From: Burkholderiales bacterium
GTDB lineage: Bacteria > Pseudomonadota > Gammaproteobacteria > Burkholderiales > Burkholderiaceae_E
Direction of reading: 5' to 3'
DNA length: 6,969 nucleotides
NCBI GenBank assembly: GCA_020348765.1
Contig: CP070753.1
Coordinates: forward strand, 139,914-146,882
Part shown: positions 1-6,969 of the stretch, piece after piece
Position numbering within the stretch: position 1 is the stretch's first letter
Layout of the letters: each line of letters starts with the position of its first letter
The notes under the pieces: model-generated
Database searches by the model: none
What the model saw: only the letters and a program-made list of their open reading frames with translations
What the model was told of the DNA's origin: nothing
Translations under genes and position numbers: made by a program

Positions 1-932
1 ATCGTCGAGTTGATCCCGGAGCGTCGCTCGATCGTCGCGCAGCAGGTGCGCGCCGAGTTTGACGCGGCCCGCGGGGCGACCCAGGCGATGCTGACGGCCC
101 GCCGACGCGCCGCCGTCGAGCAACTGCACGAACTGAGCGGACTGCGCGGCAAGAACCGCAGCGCGATCGAGCTGATGGCGGCGCGGATCCGCCGCGAGCG
201 GACCGAGTTCGAGGACGCGCTGCGCCAGTTGCAGGCGCTGCGCACGGTGCTCAAGCGTCACGGCGAGCGCATCTATGCCTCGGTGGGCACCGAGGCGCTG
301 AAGCGGCACGTGCGCAAGTCGCGCGAGGCGATGCGCGCGAGCGCGTTCTCGACCGGGCTGCATGACGCAATGGGAATGCTGCTCGCGCGTGCCAGGGAAG
401 ACCTGCAGCAGGCCGGGCGCGAGATCGAGGAGGTCGGCGCGATGATGGGTGCGATGTATCGCACCTTCAGCGTGCAGTACGGCATGTCGCTGGGCGCGCC
501 GATCGCGTTCAAGATGAAGCGCTACCAGTCCGAGCTGGACCGGGTCGAGGCGGTGTTTCGGAAGCGCTTCGGTGCGCTGAGCATGCTGACGCACGAGAAG
601 CGCGTGCTGATGCGCAAGTTCTTCGATTCGGTCGCCGCGAGGATTCGCGACGTCTACGTGCAGGTCGGCCGTGACGTCGAGTCCTGGCAGCGGGCGCTGA
701 TGGCGCCGCTCGAGGGCCAGGTGCGCGAGCACCAGGCGCAGCTGCGCAAGCGCCTCGATTCGGTCAGGCGCGTGTTCGACGCCAGCGAGAGCCTGGACGG
801 GCGCATCGCCGAGCTCGAGGAGGCCTGTGCCGGCGTCGAGCAGCAGCTGGCGATCATGAACGAGCTCGCCGGGCGCGTGCGCTCGGCGATCCAGCCAGCA
901 GCCCGGGCCGGCGCAGAGCTCGTCGCCGCCTG

Positions 933-933
<1 letters not shown>
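1..933 (+). CDS. C-terminal part of a probable dynamin-like GTPase (5' end outside window)
   Basis: The frame is open from the first base, so the gene enters from the left; a TTG at position 10 is probably not the true start. The visible 310 residues are almost entirely helical and rich in Arg, Glu, Ala, Gln and Leu, with no signal peptide or membrane segment. A long heptad-like stretch covers the first ~100 residues and another the last ~80. Landmarks such as ELIPERRSIV near the start, MMGAMYRTF in the middle, RKFFDSVAARIRD and then MAPLEGQVREHQ resemble, from memory, the stalk/coiled-coil tail of proteobacterial dynamin-family proteins. Such proteins are GTP-driven membrane-remodelling factors. 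The P-loop and other GTPase motifs would lie upstream, so the assignment rests on the tail alone. It ends with TGA overlapping the mutY ATG by one base, which suggests one transcript with coupled translation. It could instead be another large coiled-coil protein. Confidence 0.6.
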
Positions 934-2156
<1,223 letters not shown>

Positions 2157-2698
2157 GCGGATCGTCGATTTCCATCAGCCTCTGCTTGGCCGCCAGCGGC
2201 AGCGGCAGTACTTCGGCCAGGCGGTTTCCAACCCACGAAGCCGATTCGAATGCATAGGGTTGCGCGATCATGCGCAGCTGCGAGTCGGTTTCGCGCGACT
2301 CCAGGTCCTCGACGATGCGCCGCGCCAGCATGGCGCAGTCGGCAAGGTCGCCCGGCACTTCGGTCTGCGGGTCCTCGGCCAGGATCGTCACCGTGGCGCG
2401 GATCAGCCCGCTGCGCTCGACGCGCGTATCGTCGACCCGAAAGCGGTCGGTGCCGATCGTGCGCACCAGCAGCACGCCGATCTGTTCCATGTCGCAATCG
2501 GTGATGCGCGCCAGACAGCCGACCGGTTCGTGACGGGCGACCGCTCCGACTTCGCTGCCCTCGGTGATCAGGCACACCCCGAACGGCTGGTCCTCGCGCA
2601 GGCACTCGCGTGCCATGTCCATGTACCGGGTCTCGAAGATGCGCAGCGGCAGCACGCCGCCCGGAAACAGCACCGTGCCCAGCGGGAACAGCGCGACG

Positions 2699-3634
2699 TT
2701 ATCGAGCCGCATGCTGCTTGAAGCCGAGCGCGCGATGACGAACGAGCACGTGCTCGGTGCGCGAGAACCGCCCTGCCAGCTGCTCGACGCAGTAGACCGA
2801 GCGGTGCTGGCCGCCGGTGCAGCCCAGCGCCACGGTCAGGTAGCTGCGGTGTTCCTGGACGTAGCTCGGCAGCCAGGTGCGCAGGAAATTCGCGATGTGC
2901 TCGATCATCCGCTGAACCGACGGGATTTCGCAGAGGAACGCGGCCACGGCCGCGTCCAGCCCCGACAGAGGCCGGAGCTCCGACACATAGTAGGGATTGG
3001 GCAGACAGCGCACATCGAACACCAGATCGGCGTCGAGGGGAATGCCCTGCTTGTAGGCGAAGGACACGAACGACAGGGTCAGCGTCGCGCGCGGCGCGTC
3101 GACCACCTCGCGCACCCACTGGCGAAGCATGTTCGGATGCATGTCGGACGTGTCGATGGTCACGCCCATGTCCTCGAGCACGGACATCACCTCGCGCTCG
3201 TGCTCGATCGCTTCGATCAGCGTGGGTGCCCTGTCACCGGGCGCCGGCTGCGCGTCCCGGGCTTCGCGCTGCGCGTCCCGGGCTTCGCGCTGCGCGCGCG
3301 CGGCGATTCGGGTCGCCAGCGGATGACGTCGCCGCGTTTCGGAGTAGCGCTGCACCAACGTGTCGGTGCGCGCGTTCAGGAACAGCACCTTGACGTCATG
3401 GCCGTGGTGCGACAGGCCGCCGACGATCTGGCGCAGCTCGGCGAGAGACGTGCCGCTGCGCGCATCGATCGAGACCGCGACATGCGCGTGTCCTGCCTGC
3501 TGCAGCGCGCCGATGACCTCGGGCAGGAACTGCACCGGCAGGTTGTCGATGCAGTAGAAACCGTCGTCCTCGAGCACGTTCAGTGCGATCGACTTGCCCG
3601 AACCGGAGATGCCGGTGACCAGGACGACGCGCAT
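2699..3634 (-). CDS. rapZ: RNase adapter / P-loop nucleotide-binding regulator RapZ
   Basis: In E. coli, RapZ binds the small RNA GlmZ and delivers it to RNase E, tuning GlmS (glucosamine-6-phosphate synthase) and so cell-envelope precursor supply. The 311-aa protein has a Walker A motif GISGSGKS (8-15), FYCIDNLPVQFLPE (26-39) and DTSDMHPN (161-168). In the C-terminal RNA-binding half it has FDVRCLPNPYY (206-216), RPLSGLD (221-227) and GCTGGQHRSVY (271-281), ending with a basic HVLVRHRALGFKQ segment. It is about 27 residues longer than E. coli RapZ. The excess sits after TRRRHPL (100-106) and includes a tandem AQREARD duplication (114-127) encoded by a 21-bp DNA repeat. The start ATG lies 14 bp after the hprK stop, with a purine-rich GAGGGAAG about 9 bases upstream. 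Whether a GlmZ-like RNA exists in this organism cannot be judged here; many non-enteric RapZ homologues have unknown targets. Confidence 0.95.
   Translation of the reverse strand: MRVVLVTGISGSGKSIALNVLEDDGFYCIDNLPVQFLPEVIGALQQAGHAHVAVSIDARSGTSLAELRQIVGGLSHHGHDVKVLFLNARTDTLVQRYSETRRRHPLATRIAARAQREARDAQREARDAQPAPGDRAPTLIEAIEHEREVMSVLEDMGVTIDTSDMHPNMLRQWVREVVDAPRATLTLSFVSFAYKQGIPLDADLVFDVRCLPNPYYVSELRPLSGLDAAVAAFLCEIPSVQRMIEHIANFLRTWLPSYVQEHRSYLTVALGCTGGQHRSVYCVEQLAGRFSRTEHVLVRHRALGFKQHAAR
3247..3296. repeat. 21-bp tandem repeat (about 2.4 copies) inside rapZ
   Basis: Two perfect copies of a 21-bp unit (3249-3269 and 3270-3290; unit begins TGCGCGTCCCGGG on the plus strand) are flanked by partial copies, giving perfect 21-bp periodicity over roughly 3247-3296. 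Because 21 is a multiple of three, copy-number change keeps the rapZ frame. The unit encodes AQREARD (residues 114-120 and 121-127, then AQ). It sits in a nonconserved insertion. Confidence 0.95.
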
Positions 3635-3648
3635 GGGCTGGACTTCCC

Positions 3649-4596
3649 TCAGTTGTTGCGGTCCCGATCGATCATGTGCCGCTGGCGTTCGAGGAATGCG
3701 GTCATCGTGTCGATGCCGCGCAACTTCAGAATGGTATTGCGAACCGCCGCTTCGGTCAGCACCGCGAGGTTGCGGCCCGCGGCCACCGGAATCACGACCT
3801 CCCGAATCGGTACCCCGAGCACTTCCTGGGTCTGAGCCTCGAGCGGCAGGCGCTGGTACTCGTTCTCCATCGTACTGCGGCGCACCAGGTGCACGATCAG
3901 GTTCAGCTTCATGCGCCGTCGCACCGCGGTCTCGCCGAAGATCGTCTTGATGTCCAGAAGGCCGAGCCCGCGCACTTCGATCATGTTGGCCAGCAGTGGC
4001 GGGCAGCGGCCCTCGATCGCGTTCGGCGCGATGCGCGAAAGTTCCACGACATCGTCTGCCACCAGCCCATGGCCGCGGCTGATCAGCTCCAGCGCCAGCT
4101 CGCTCTTGCCCAGCCCCGATTCGCCCGAGATCAGCACGCCCATGCCCAGCACGTCCATCAGCACGCCGTGCATGGTCACGATCTCGGCCAGCGCCCGGGT
4201 CAGGTACACCCGCAGCATGTCGATCACGCGCGCCGCCGGCAGCGGGCTGGCCAGCACCGGCACGTGCTCCTCTGCGCACACGCGCAGCATCGCGGGATCG
4301 CAATCCAGCCCTTCGGCGATGATCAGCGCCGGTGGGCCACCCGCGATCAGTTCGCGGGTCAGCGTCTCGTTGCGCTGCGACGGCAGGCGGCTGATGTAGG
4401 CACTCTCCTCGTGGCCGACCACCTGGATGCGGCTCGGGTGCATCAGGTTCAGGTGCCCGACCAGGTCGGCCGCCTCGAACGCGCGACGCGCGATGATGCG
4501 GTCGGCGCCGTCATGGCCGACCACCCAGCTCAGCGACAGGGAGTCGGCATTCGCCTCGAACAGCGTCCGGACATCGAGAGACGGCGGGGGCGACAT
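3649..4596 (-). CDS. hprK: HPr kinase/phosphorylase
   Basis: This bifunctional enzyme phosphorylates and dephosphorylates a serine (Ser46 type) on the phosphocarrier HPr. In proteobacteria it works beside the nitrogen PTS rather than in classic carbon catabolite repression. The length (315 aa) is normal. The N-terminal domain (about 5-130) includes [12 protein letters not shown]. The catalytic core has [17 protein letters not shown] (142-158) with the active-site His143 type residue, Walker A GESGLGKS (158-165), and [10 protein letters not shown] with the Asp pair 181-182. The family signature [15 protein letters not shown] spans 207-221. [12 protein letters not shown] (269-280) lies in the C-terminal helical region that couples subunits in the hexamer. 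All key residues look intact. The start ATG is 25 bp after the ptsN stop, with only a weak AGG-type ribosome site. Neither HPr nor enzyme I is encoded in this window, so its substrate must be encoded elsewhere. Confidence 0.97.
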   Translation of the reverse strand: MSPPPSLDVRTLFEANADSLSLSWVVGHDGADRIIARRAFEAADLVGHLNLMHPSRIQVVGHEESAYISRLPSQRNETLTRELIAGGPPALIIAEGLDCDPAMLRVCAEEHVPVLASPLPAARVIDMLRVYLTRALAEIVTMHGVLMDVLGMGVLISGESGLGKSELALELISRGHGLVADDVVELSRIAPNAIEGRCPPLLANMIEVRGLGLLDIKTIFGETAVRRRMKLNLIVHLVRRSTMENEYQRLPLEAQTQEVLGVPIREVVIPVAAGRNLAVLTEAAVRNTILKLRGIDTMTAFLERQRHMIDRDRNN

Positions 4597-4621
4597 GGGC
4601 GAGGCGCCTGCCCCTGGGACG

Positions 4622-5101
4622 TCAGGCGGCTGCCGCCTCGGGCCGGTACGGCTGCCAGTTGCTCAGCACGCGATGGACTTCGACCGGGTCGTCGGCCGAC
4701 ATCAGGGAATTGCGCATGTCCCGGTCGGACAGCAGCTCGGCCAGCTCGGACAGGAGCTCCAGGTGCTCCTCGGTCGCATGCTCCGGAACCAGCAGGAACA
4801 CCAGCAGGCGCACCGGGCGATTGTCCGGCGCATCGAACGGGATCGGCTCGGCCAGCCGCATGATTGCGCCGATGGCCTCGCGCAGCCCCTTGATCCGGCC
4901 GTGCGGGATGGCCACCTGTTCGCCCAGGCCGGTGGAGCCGAGCTTCTCGCGCGCGAACAGCGAGTCGAAGACCTTGCCGCGCTCGATACCGTGGTGATTC
5001 TCAAACAGCAGGCCGGCCTGTTCGAACAGCCGCTTCTTGCTCGACACCTGCAGGTCCAGCACGATGTTCGTGGGCGACAGCAGTCTCGCGAGTCGATTCA
5101 T
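4622..5101 (-). CDS. ptsN: PTS-Ntr EIIA component (EIIA-Ntr)
   Basis: EIIA-Ntr is the terminal phosphate acceptor of the nitrogen phosphotransferase chain (EI-Ntr, NPr/HPr, EIIA-Ntr). It is a regulatory protein that does not transport sugar. With the start chosen here the protein has 159 aa, close to the E. coli 163. The phosphorylated His67 lies in [11 protein letters not shown], preceded by [12 protein letters not shown] (49-60). [24 protein letters not shown] (97-120, quoted in part) carries the second conserved His region. I chose the ATG at 5101 because it places [11 protein letters not shown] and SKKRLFEQ where the family begins. An in-frame ATG at 5161 would add 20 nonconserved residues. 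The 5161 ATG lies only about six bases after the predicted transcription start, so if used it would be almost leaderless. Neither start has a clear Shine-Dalgarno. It has its own sigma-70 promoter and leads the ptsN-hprK-rapZ-LON gene string. The 3' end is Ala-rich (EAAAA). Confidence 0.95.
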   Translation of the reverse strand: MNRLARLLSPTNIVLDLQVSSKKRLFEQAGLLFENHHGIERGKVFDSLFAREKLGSTGLGEQVAIPHGRIKGLREAIGAIMRLAEPIPFDAPDNRPVRLLVFLLVPEHATEEHLELLSELAELLSDRDMRNSLMSADDPVEVHRVLSNWQPYRPEAAAA

Positions 5102-5173
5102 AGCGCAGGCGAGAGGCACCGAGCCGGCCGCGGCGCGACCGGATGCCTGTCGCAGTTCCATAGAGGGATGCGA

Positions 5174-5201
5174 ATTATAGTCCCGGTCATCCCCGTGTCA
5201 T
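5174..5201 (-). promoter_or_regulatory. Sigma-70 promoter for ptsN-hprK-rapZ-LON
   Basis: Read on the minus strand, ATGACA (5201-5196; five of six bases of TTGACA) is followed after a 16-bp spacer by a perfect TATAAT (5179-5174). The predicted transcription start is near 5167. It lies in an otherwise very GC-rich window and in the only sizeable intergenic gap, directly before ptsN. Sequence, spacing and position all agree. No start-site mapping is available. Confidence 0.8.
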
Positions 5202-5218
5202 CAGGCTTCGTTCCGGTT

Positions 5219-5240
5219 TTCGTTGCACTGCACCAACGAA
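5219..5240. repeat. Inverted repeat (dyad) in the rpoN-ptsN gap
   Basis: On the plus strand, TTCGTTG (5219-5225) and CAACGAA (5234-5240) are perfect 7-bp arms around the 8-base centre CACTGCAC. A competing pairing exists between GGCTTCGTT (5204-5212) and AACGAAGGCC (5235-5244) with one bulged base. The dyad lies 68 bp past the rpoN stop and 17 bp upstream of the ptsN -35 box, centred about 62 bp before the predicted ptsN start. No T-run follows it in the rpoN reading direction, so it does not look like an intrinsic terminator. A regulator-binding site or an mRNA 3'-end stem are both possible. Confidence 0.5.
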
Positions 5241-5307
5241 GGCCACAACTTACACCCCGCCGACGCCGTTGTACAGGGGTTCCGGATCGGCGGTTGCGCC
5301 GGCCGGA

Positions 5308-6810
5308 TCAGATCGCCCGCCTGAGCGAAACCGGCGGGATTCGCAGCGCTTCGCGGTATTTCGCGACCGTGCGCCGCGCGACCACGAACCCCTGCTCGCC
5401 CAGGATCGCGGCGATGCTGCTGTCCGACAGCGGCTTCTTCGGGTTTTCCTCGGCCAGGATCTGCCGGATCAGTGCCCGGACCGCGGTGCTCGACGCGGCG
5501 CCGCCGGCCTCGGTTGCGACATGACTGCCGAAGAAGTACTTCAGCTCGAAAGTGCCATACGGGGTGAGCATGTACTTCTGCGTGGTCACCCTTGAAATTG
5601 TCGATTCGTGCAGCTGCAGCGCCTCGGCGATCTCGCGGAGCACGAGCGGGCGCATGGCGACGGCGCCGTGCACGAAAAATGCCTTCTGCCGCTCGACGAC
5701 GGCTCGCGAGACCCGCAGGATCGTGTCGAAGCGCTGCTGGACGTTCTTGACCAGCCAACGCGCCTCCTGCAGCTGCGACCCCAGGGCGCCGTTGGAGCCG
5801 CGATTCCCGCGCAGGATCCGGGCATAGGCATCGTTGACCCGCAGCCGGGGCACCACGTCCGGGTTCAGCTCCACGGTCCAGCCGCTGCGGGTGCGTCGCA
5901 CCAGCACGTCCGGCACCACGTAGGGCGCCTGCTCGGAAGCGAATTGCTTGCCCGGGCGCGGGTCGAGCCGGCGGATCAGTGCGTGCGCCTCGCGCACGGC
6001 CGCGTCGGAGCACCGGAGCAGGCGCTTGAGCCGGGTGTAGTCCCGATTCGCCAGCAGACCCAGGTGCTCGGTGACGATGGCGCGCGCCAGCTCCAGCACC
6101 CGCGCCTGGCACGGCGCGTCGGTGGCGCCCGACTCGATTGCGGCCAGCTGCAGCAACAGGCATTCGGGTATGTCACGCGCGCCGACCCCGGTCGGCTCGA
6201 AGCTCTGCAGCAGCTTCAGGGCCGTGTTCAGTTCCGCGCGCTCGATTCCGAGCTCGGCCGGGATCATCTCCAGGATCTCGTCCAGCGACGCCTGCAGATA
6301 GCCGTGATCGTCGAGTTCGTCGACCAGGACCTGAACCAGTCCCCGATCGCGTACGGTGCAGGCCGTGTCCGCGAGCTGAGCCAGCAGGTGCTCGCGCAGC
6401 GACACGTCGGCCGACGCCAGCTGCGGATAGTCCCGCTCCTCTTCGTCGCCGGGGCCGGCGCGTTGCGTGTCGCCGCCCCAGGCGTAGTCCTCGGTCGGAT
6501 CGGTGTAGCCGCCTTCGTCCGCGGCCGCCGGCGCGTCGCCGTCGGGACCCGAATCCGCTCCGGCGCCGGCCTGGCTCGGGGCGGCCTCGGGACCGGCGCT
6601 GCGGTCGCTGTCGAGCCCGCCGTTCGGCGCGATGCGCAGCTCGGCATGCATGGGGTCGTCGAGTCGCTCGATCAGCGGGTTGTCCGCGAGTAGCCGCTCG
6701 AGCTCGTGATCGAGCTCGAGCGTCGACATCTGCAGCAGCCGAATCGACTGCTGCAGCTGCGGCGTCAGCGCGAGCTGCTGGGTGACCCTGAGCTGGAGCG
6801 TTTGCTTCAT
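5308..6810 (-). CDS. rpoN: RNA polymerase sigma-54 factor RpoN
   Basis: Sigma-54 directs RNA polymerase to -24/-12 promoters that need AAA+ activators, classically for nitrogen metabolism, motility and related functions. The 500-aa protein is complete. Region I (1-50) is Gln/Leu-rich, with QLALTPQLQQSIRLLQMS contacting activator and core. Region II (about 52-130) is acidic, low-complexity and variable. The core-binding region runs from about 135 to 330 (for example LQSFEPTGVGARDIPECLLLQL in part). The helix-turn-helix is LREIAEALQLHESTISRVT (391-409), followed by KYMLTPYGTFELKYFF. The RpoN box is ARRTVAKYRE (478-487), which reads the -24 element. The start ATG at 6810 gives the canonical MKQTLQLR beginning; the ribosome site is weak (GAG about 7 bases upstream). 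It lies 42 bp after lptB, so it can be read from the LPS-transport operon. A possible sigma-54-type promoter inside lptB could allow autoregulation. The C-terminal half is the best hint of a betaproteobacterial host. Confidence 0.98.
   Translation of the reverse strand: MKQTLQLRVTQQLALTPQLQQSIRLLQMSTLELDHELERLLADNPLIERLDDPMHAELRIAPNGGLDSDRSAGPEAAPSQAGAGADSGPDGDAPAAADEGGYTDPTEDYAWGGDTQRAGPGDEEERDYPQLASADVSLREHLLAQLADTACTVRDRGLVQVLVDELDDHGYLQASLDEILEMIPAELGIERAELNTALKLLQSFEPTGVGARDIPECLLLQLAAIESGATDAPCQARVLELARAIVTEHLGLLANRDYTRLKRLLRCSDAAVREAHALIRRLDPRPGKQFASEQAPYVVPDVLVRRTRSGWTVELNPDVVPRLRVNDAYARILRGNRGSNGALGSQLQEARWLVKNVQQRFDTILRVSRAVVERQKAFFVHGAVAMRPLVLREIAEALQLHESTISRVTTQKYMLTPYGTFELKYFFGSHVATEAGGAASSTAVRALIRQILAEENPKKPLSDSSIAAILGEQGFVVARRTVAKYREALRIPPVSLRRAI
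6695..6722. repeat. 12-bp-arm inverted repeat within rpoN codons ~30-39
   Basis: CGCTCGAGCTCG (6695-6706) and CGAGCTCGAGCG (6711-6722) are perfect reverse complements separated by TGAT. In the rpoN mRNA this would form a strong hairpin about 88-116 bases after the start codon. The coded residues (around LELDHELER) are normal for the family. The arms depend on the leucine codon CTC being used three times where neighbouring leucines are mostly CTG. Confidence 0.7.
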
Positions 6811-6852
6811 TGACGGCTCGAGAGATCTGCTTGCCGCCCACTGCCGCCGGCC

Positions 6853-6969
6853 CTACCAGCGGAAGTGCTCGCCCAGGTAGACGCGCCTGACGCTCTCGTT
6901 GTCGACGATCTCCTCCGGGCGACCGGAAGCAAGAACAGTACCAGCGTTAATGATATACGCCCGATCGCA
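6853..6969 (-). CDS. lptB: LPS export ABC transporter ATP-binding protein LptB (C-terminal end only)
   Basis: Only the last 38 codons and the TAG stop are present; the gene continues beyond the right edge. The visible peptide starts CDRAYII, has VLASGRPEEIVDNE in the middle and ends VRRVYLGEHFRW. This is the characteristic LptB tail (E. coli ends KRVYLGEDFRL). LptB is the cytoplasmic ATPase that powers LptFG extraction of lipopolysaccharide and its transport through the Lpt bridge. No Walker or signature motif falls inside the window. The stop lies 42 bp before rpoN, the usual lptB-rpoN arrangement. Codons 9-14 of the visible part are unusually T-ending and overlap a candidate sigma-54 promoter. 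Confidence 0.95.
   Translation of the reverse strand, partial: CDRAYIINAGTVLASGRPEEIVDNESVRRVYLGEHFRW
6928..6943 (-). promoter_or_regulatory. Candidate sigma-54 (-24/-12) promoter upstream of rpoN
   Basis: On the minus strand the sequence TGGTACTGTTCTTGCT matches the general -24/-12 consensus TGGYACRNNNNTTGCW at every specified position except the R, with exact GG-to-GC spacing. It is preceded by C, as preferred. The predicted start is near 6917, giving a leader of about 107 bases before the rpoN ATG. It lies within the last codons of lptB. The codons across it (GCT GGT ACT GTT CTT GCT) all end in T, unlike the G/C-ending codons elsewhere, which suggests constraint at the DNA level. The enhancer and IHF regions would lie outside the window. 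Confidence 0.45.

Noticed and set aside
3635..4303. Upstream extension of the rapZ frame into hprK
   Set aside because: The family start MRVVLVTGISGSGKS is at 3634 with a purine-rich ribosome site just ahead; the extension is only an alternate frame of hprK.
4624..4638. Palindrome AGGCGGC-T-GCCGCCT at the ptsN stop
   Set aside because: It arises from the Glu-Ala-Ala-Ala-Ala codons in GC-rich DNA; no T-run follows and hprK starts 25 bp after the ptsN stop, so a terminator is unlikely.
3676..4863. Plus-strand open frame of 395 codons across hprK and ptsN
   Set aside because: Antisense to two well-conserved genes, His/Gln/Arg-rich with no recognisable domain; a codon-bias shadow.
5575..5605. 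Lower-GC patch within the rpoN helix-turn-helix codons as a possible internal promoter
   Set aside because: A TCGACA hexamer is present on the minus strand but no matching -10 lies at proper spacing; the residues are strictly conserved, which explains the sequence.
5201..6163. Minus-strand frame of 320 codons that might have hidden the missing hpf gene in the rpoN-ptsN gap
   Set aside because: Most of it is an alternate frame of rpoN and the part in the gap is short with no HPF-like residues.
5608..6693. Plus-strand open frame of 361 codons inside rpoN
   Set aside because: It lies wholly antisense to rpoN, whose domains are all intact; composition is that of a shadow frame.
6811..6852. lptB-rpoN intergenic space searched for a sigma-70 promoter
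   Set aside because: It is GC-rich, 42 bp long, and has no -10-like hexamer; only the candidate site further upstream inside lptB stood out.

Overview
The window is GC-rich, densely packed chromosomal DNA. It most likely comes from a betaproteobacterium. The sigma-54 C-terminal half (residues about 385-500) and the HPr kinase core read like betaproteobacterial versions as I remember them. The order lptB-rpoN-ptsN-hprK-rapZ next to mutY is also typical of that group. A gammaproteobacterium that carries hprK (for example a Xanthomonadales-like one) is the main alternative. No database search was possible. I see no RNA gene, insertion sequence, CRISPR array or phage gene.

Left block, plus strand (1-2156): the 3' end of a large helical, coiled-coil protein, probably a bacterial dynamin-like GTPase whose GTPase domain lies before the window. 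It overlaps by one base (TGATG) the start of mutY, the adenine DNA glycosylase that repairs 8-oxoG:A mispairs.

Right block, minus strand, read from right to left (6969-2104): the last 38 codons of lptB (LPS-export ATPase), rpoN (sigma-54), ptsN (EIIA-Ntr), hprK (HPr kinase/phosphorylase), rapZ (P-loop regulator/RNA adaptor) and a stand-alone LON-domain protein. Most junctions are tight: lptB-rpoN 42 bp, ptsN-hprK 25 bp, hprK-rapZ 14 bp, and rapZ-LON a 14-bp overlap. The only real gap is between rpoN and ptsN: 206 bp to the preferred ptsN start, or 146 bp to an upstream ATG. It carries a near-consensus sigma-70 promoter and a dyad. The hpf gene usually found there is missing. The two blocks converge, and the mutY and LON-gene 3' ends overlap by 53 bp. 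No stretch of 300 bp lacks a gene.

Together, rpoN, ptsN, hprK and rapZ form the familiar regulatory island linking nitrogen/carbon status (PTS-Ntr phosphorylation, sigma-54 transcription) to cell-envelope precursor supply (RapZ-GlmS, LptB). The most interesting non-coding signals are a -24/-12 (sigma-54-type) promoter match inside the end of lptB, pointing at rpoN and coinciding with a run of six T-ending codons; the strong ptsN promoter; a 21-bp in-frame tandem repeat in rapZ; and a 12-bp-arm inverted repeat early in rpoN. I found no convincing wholly new system.
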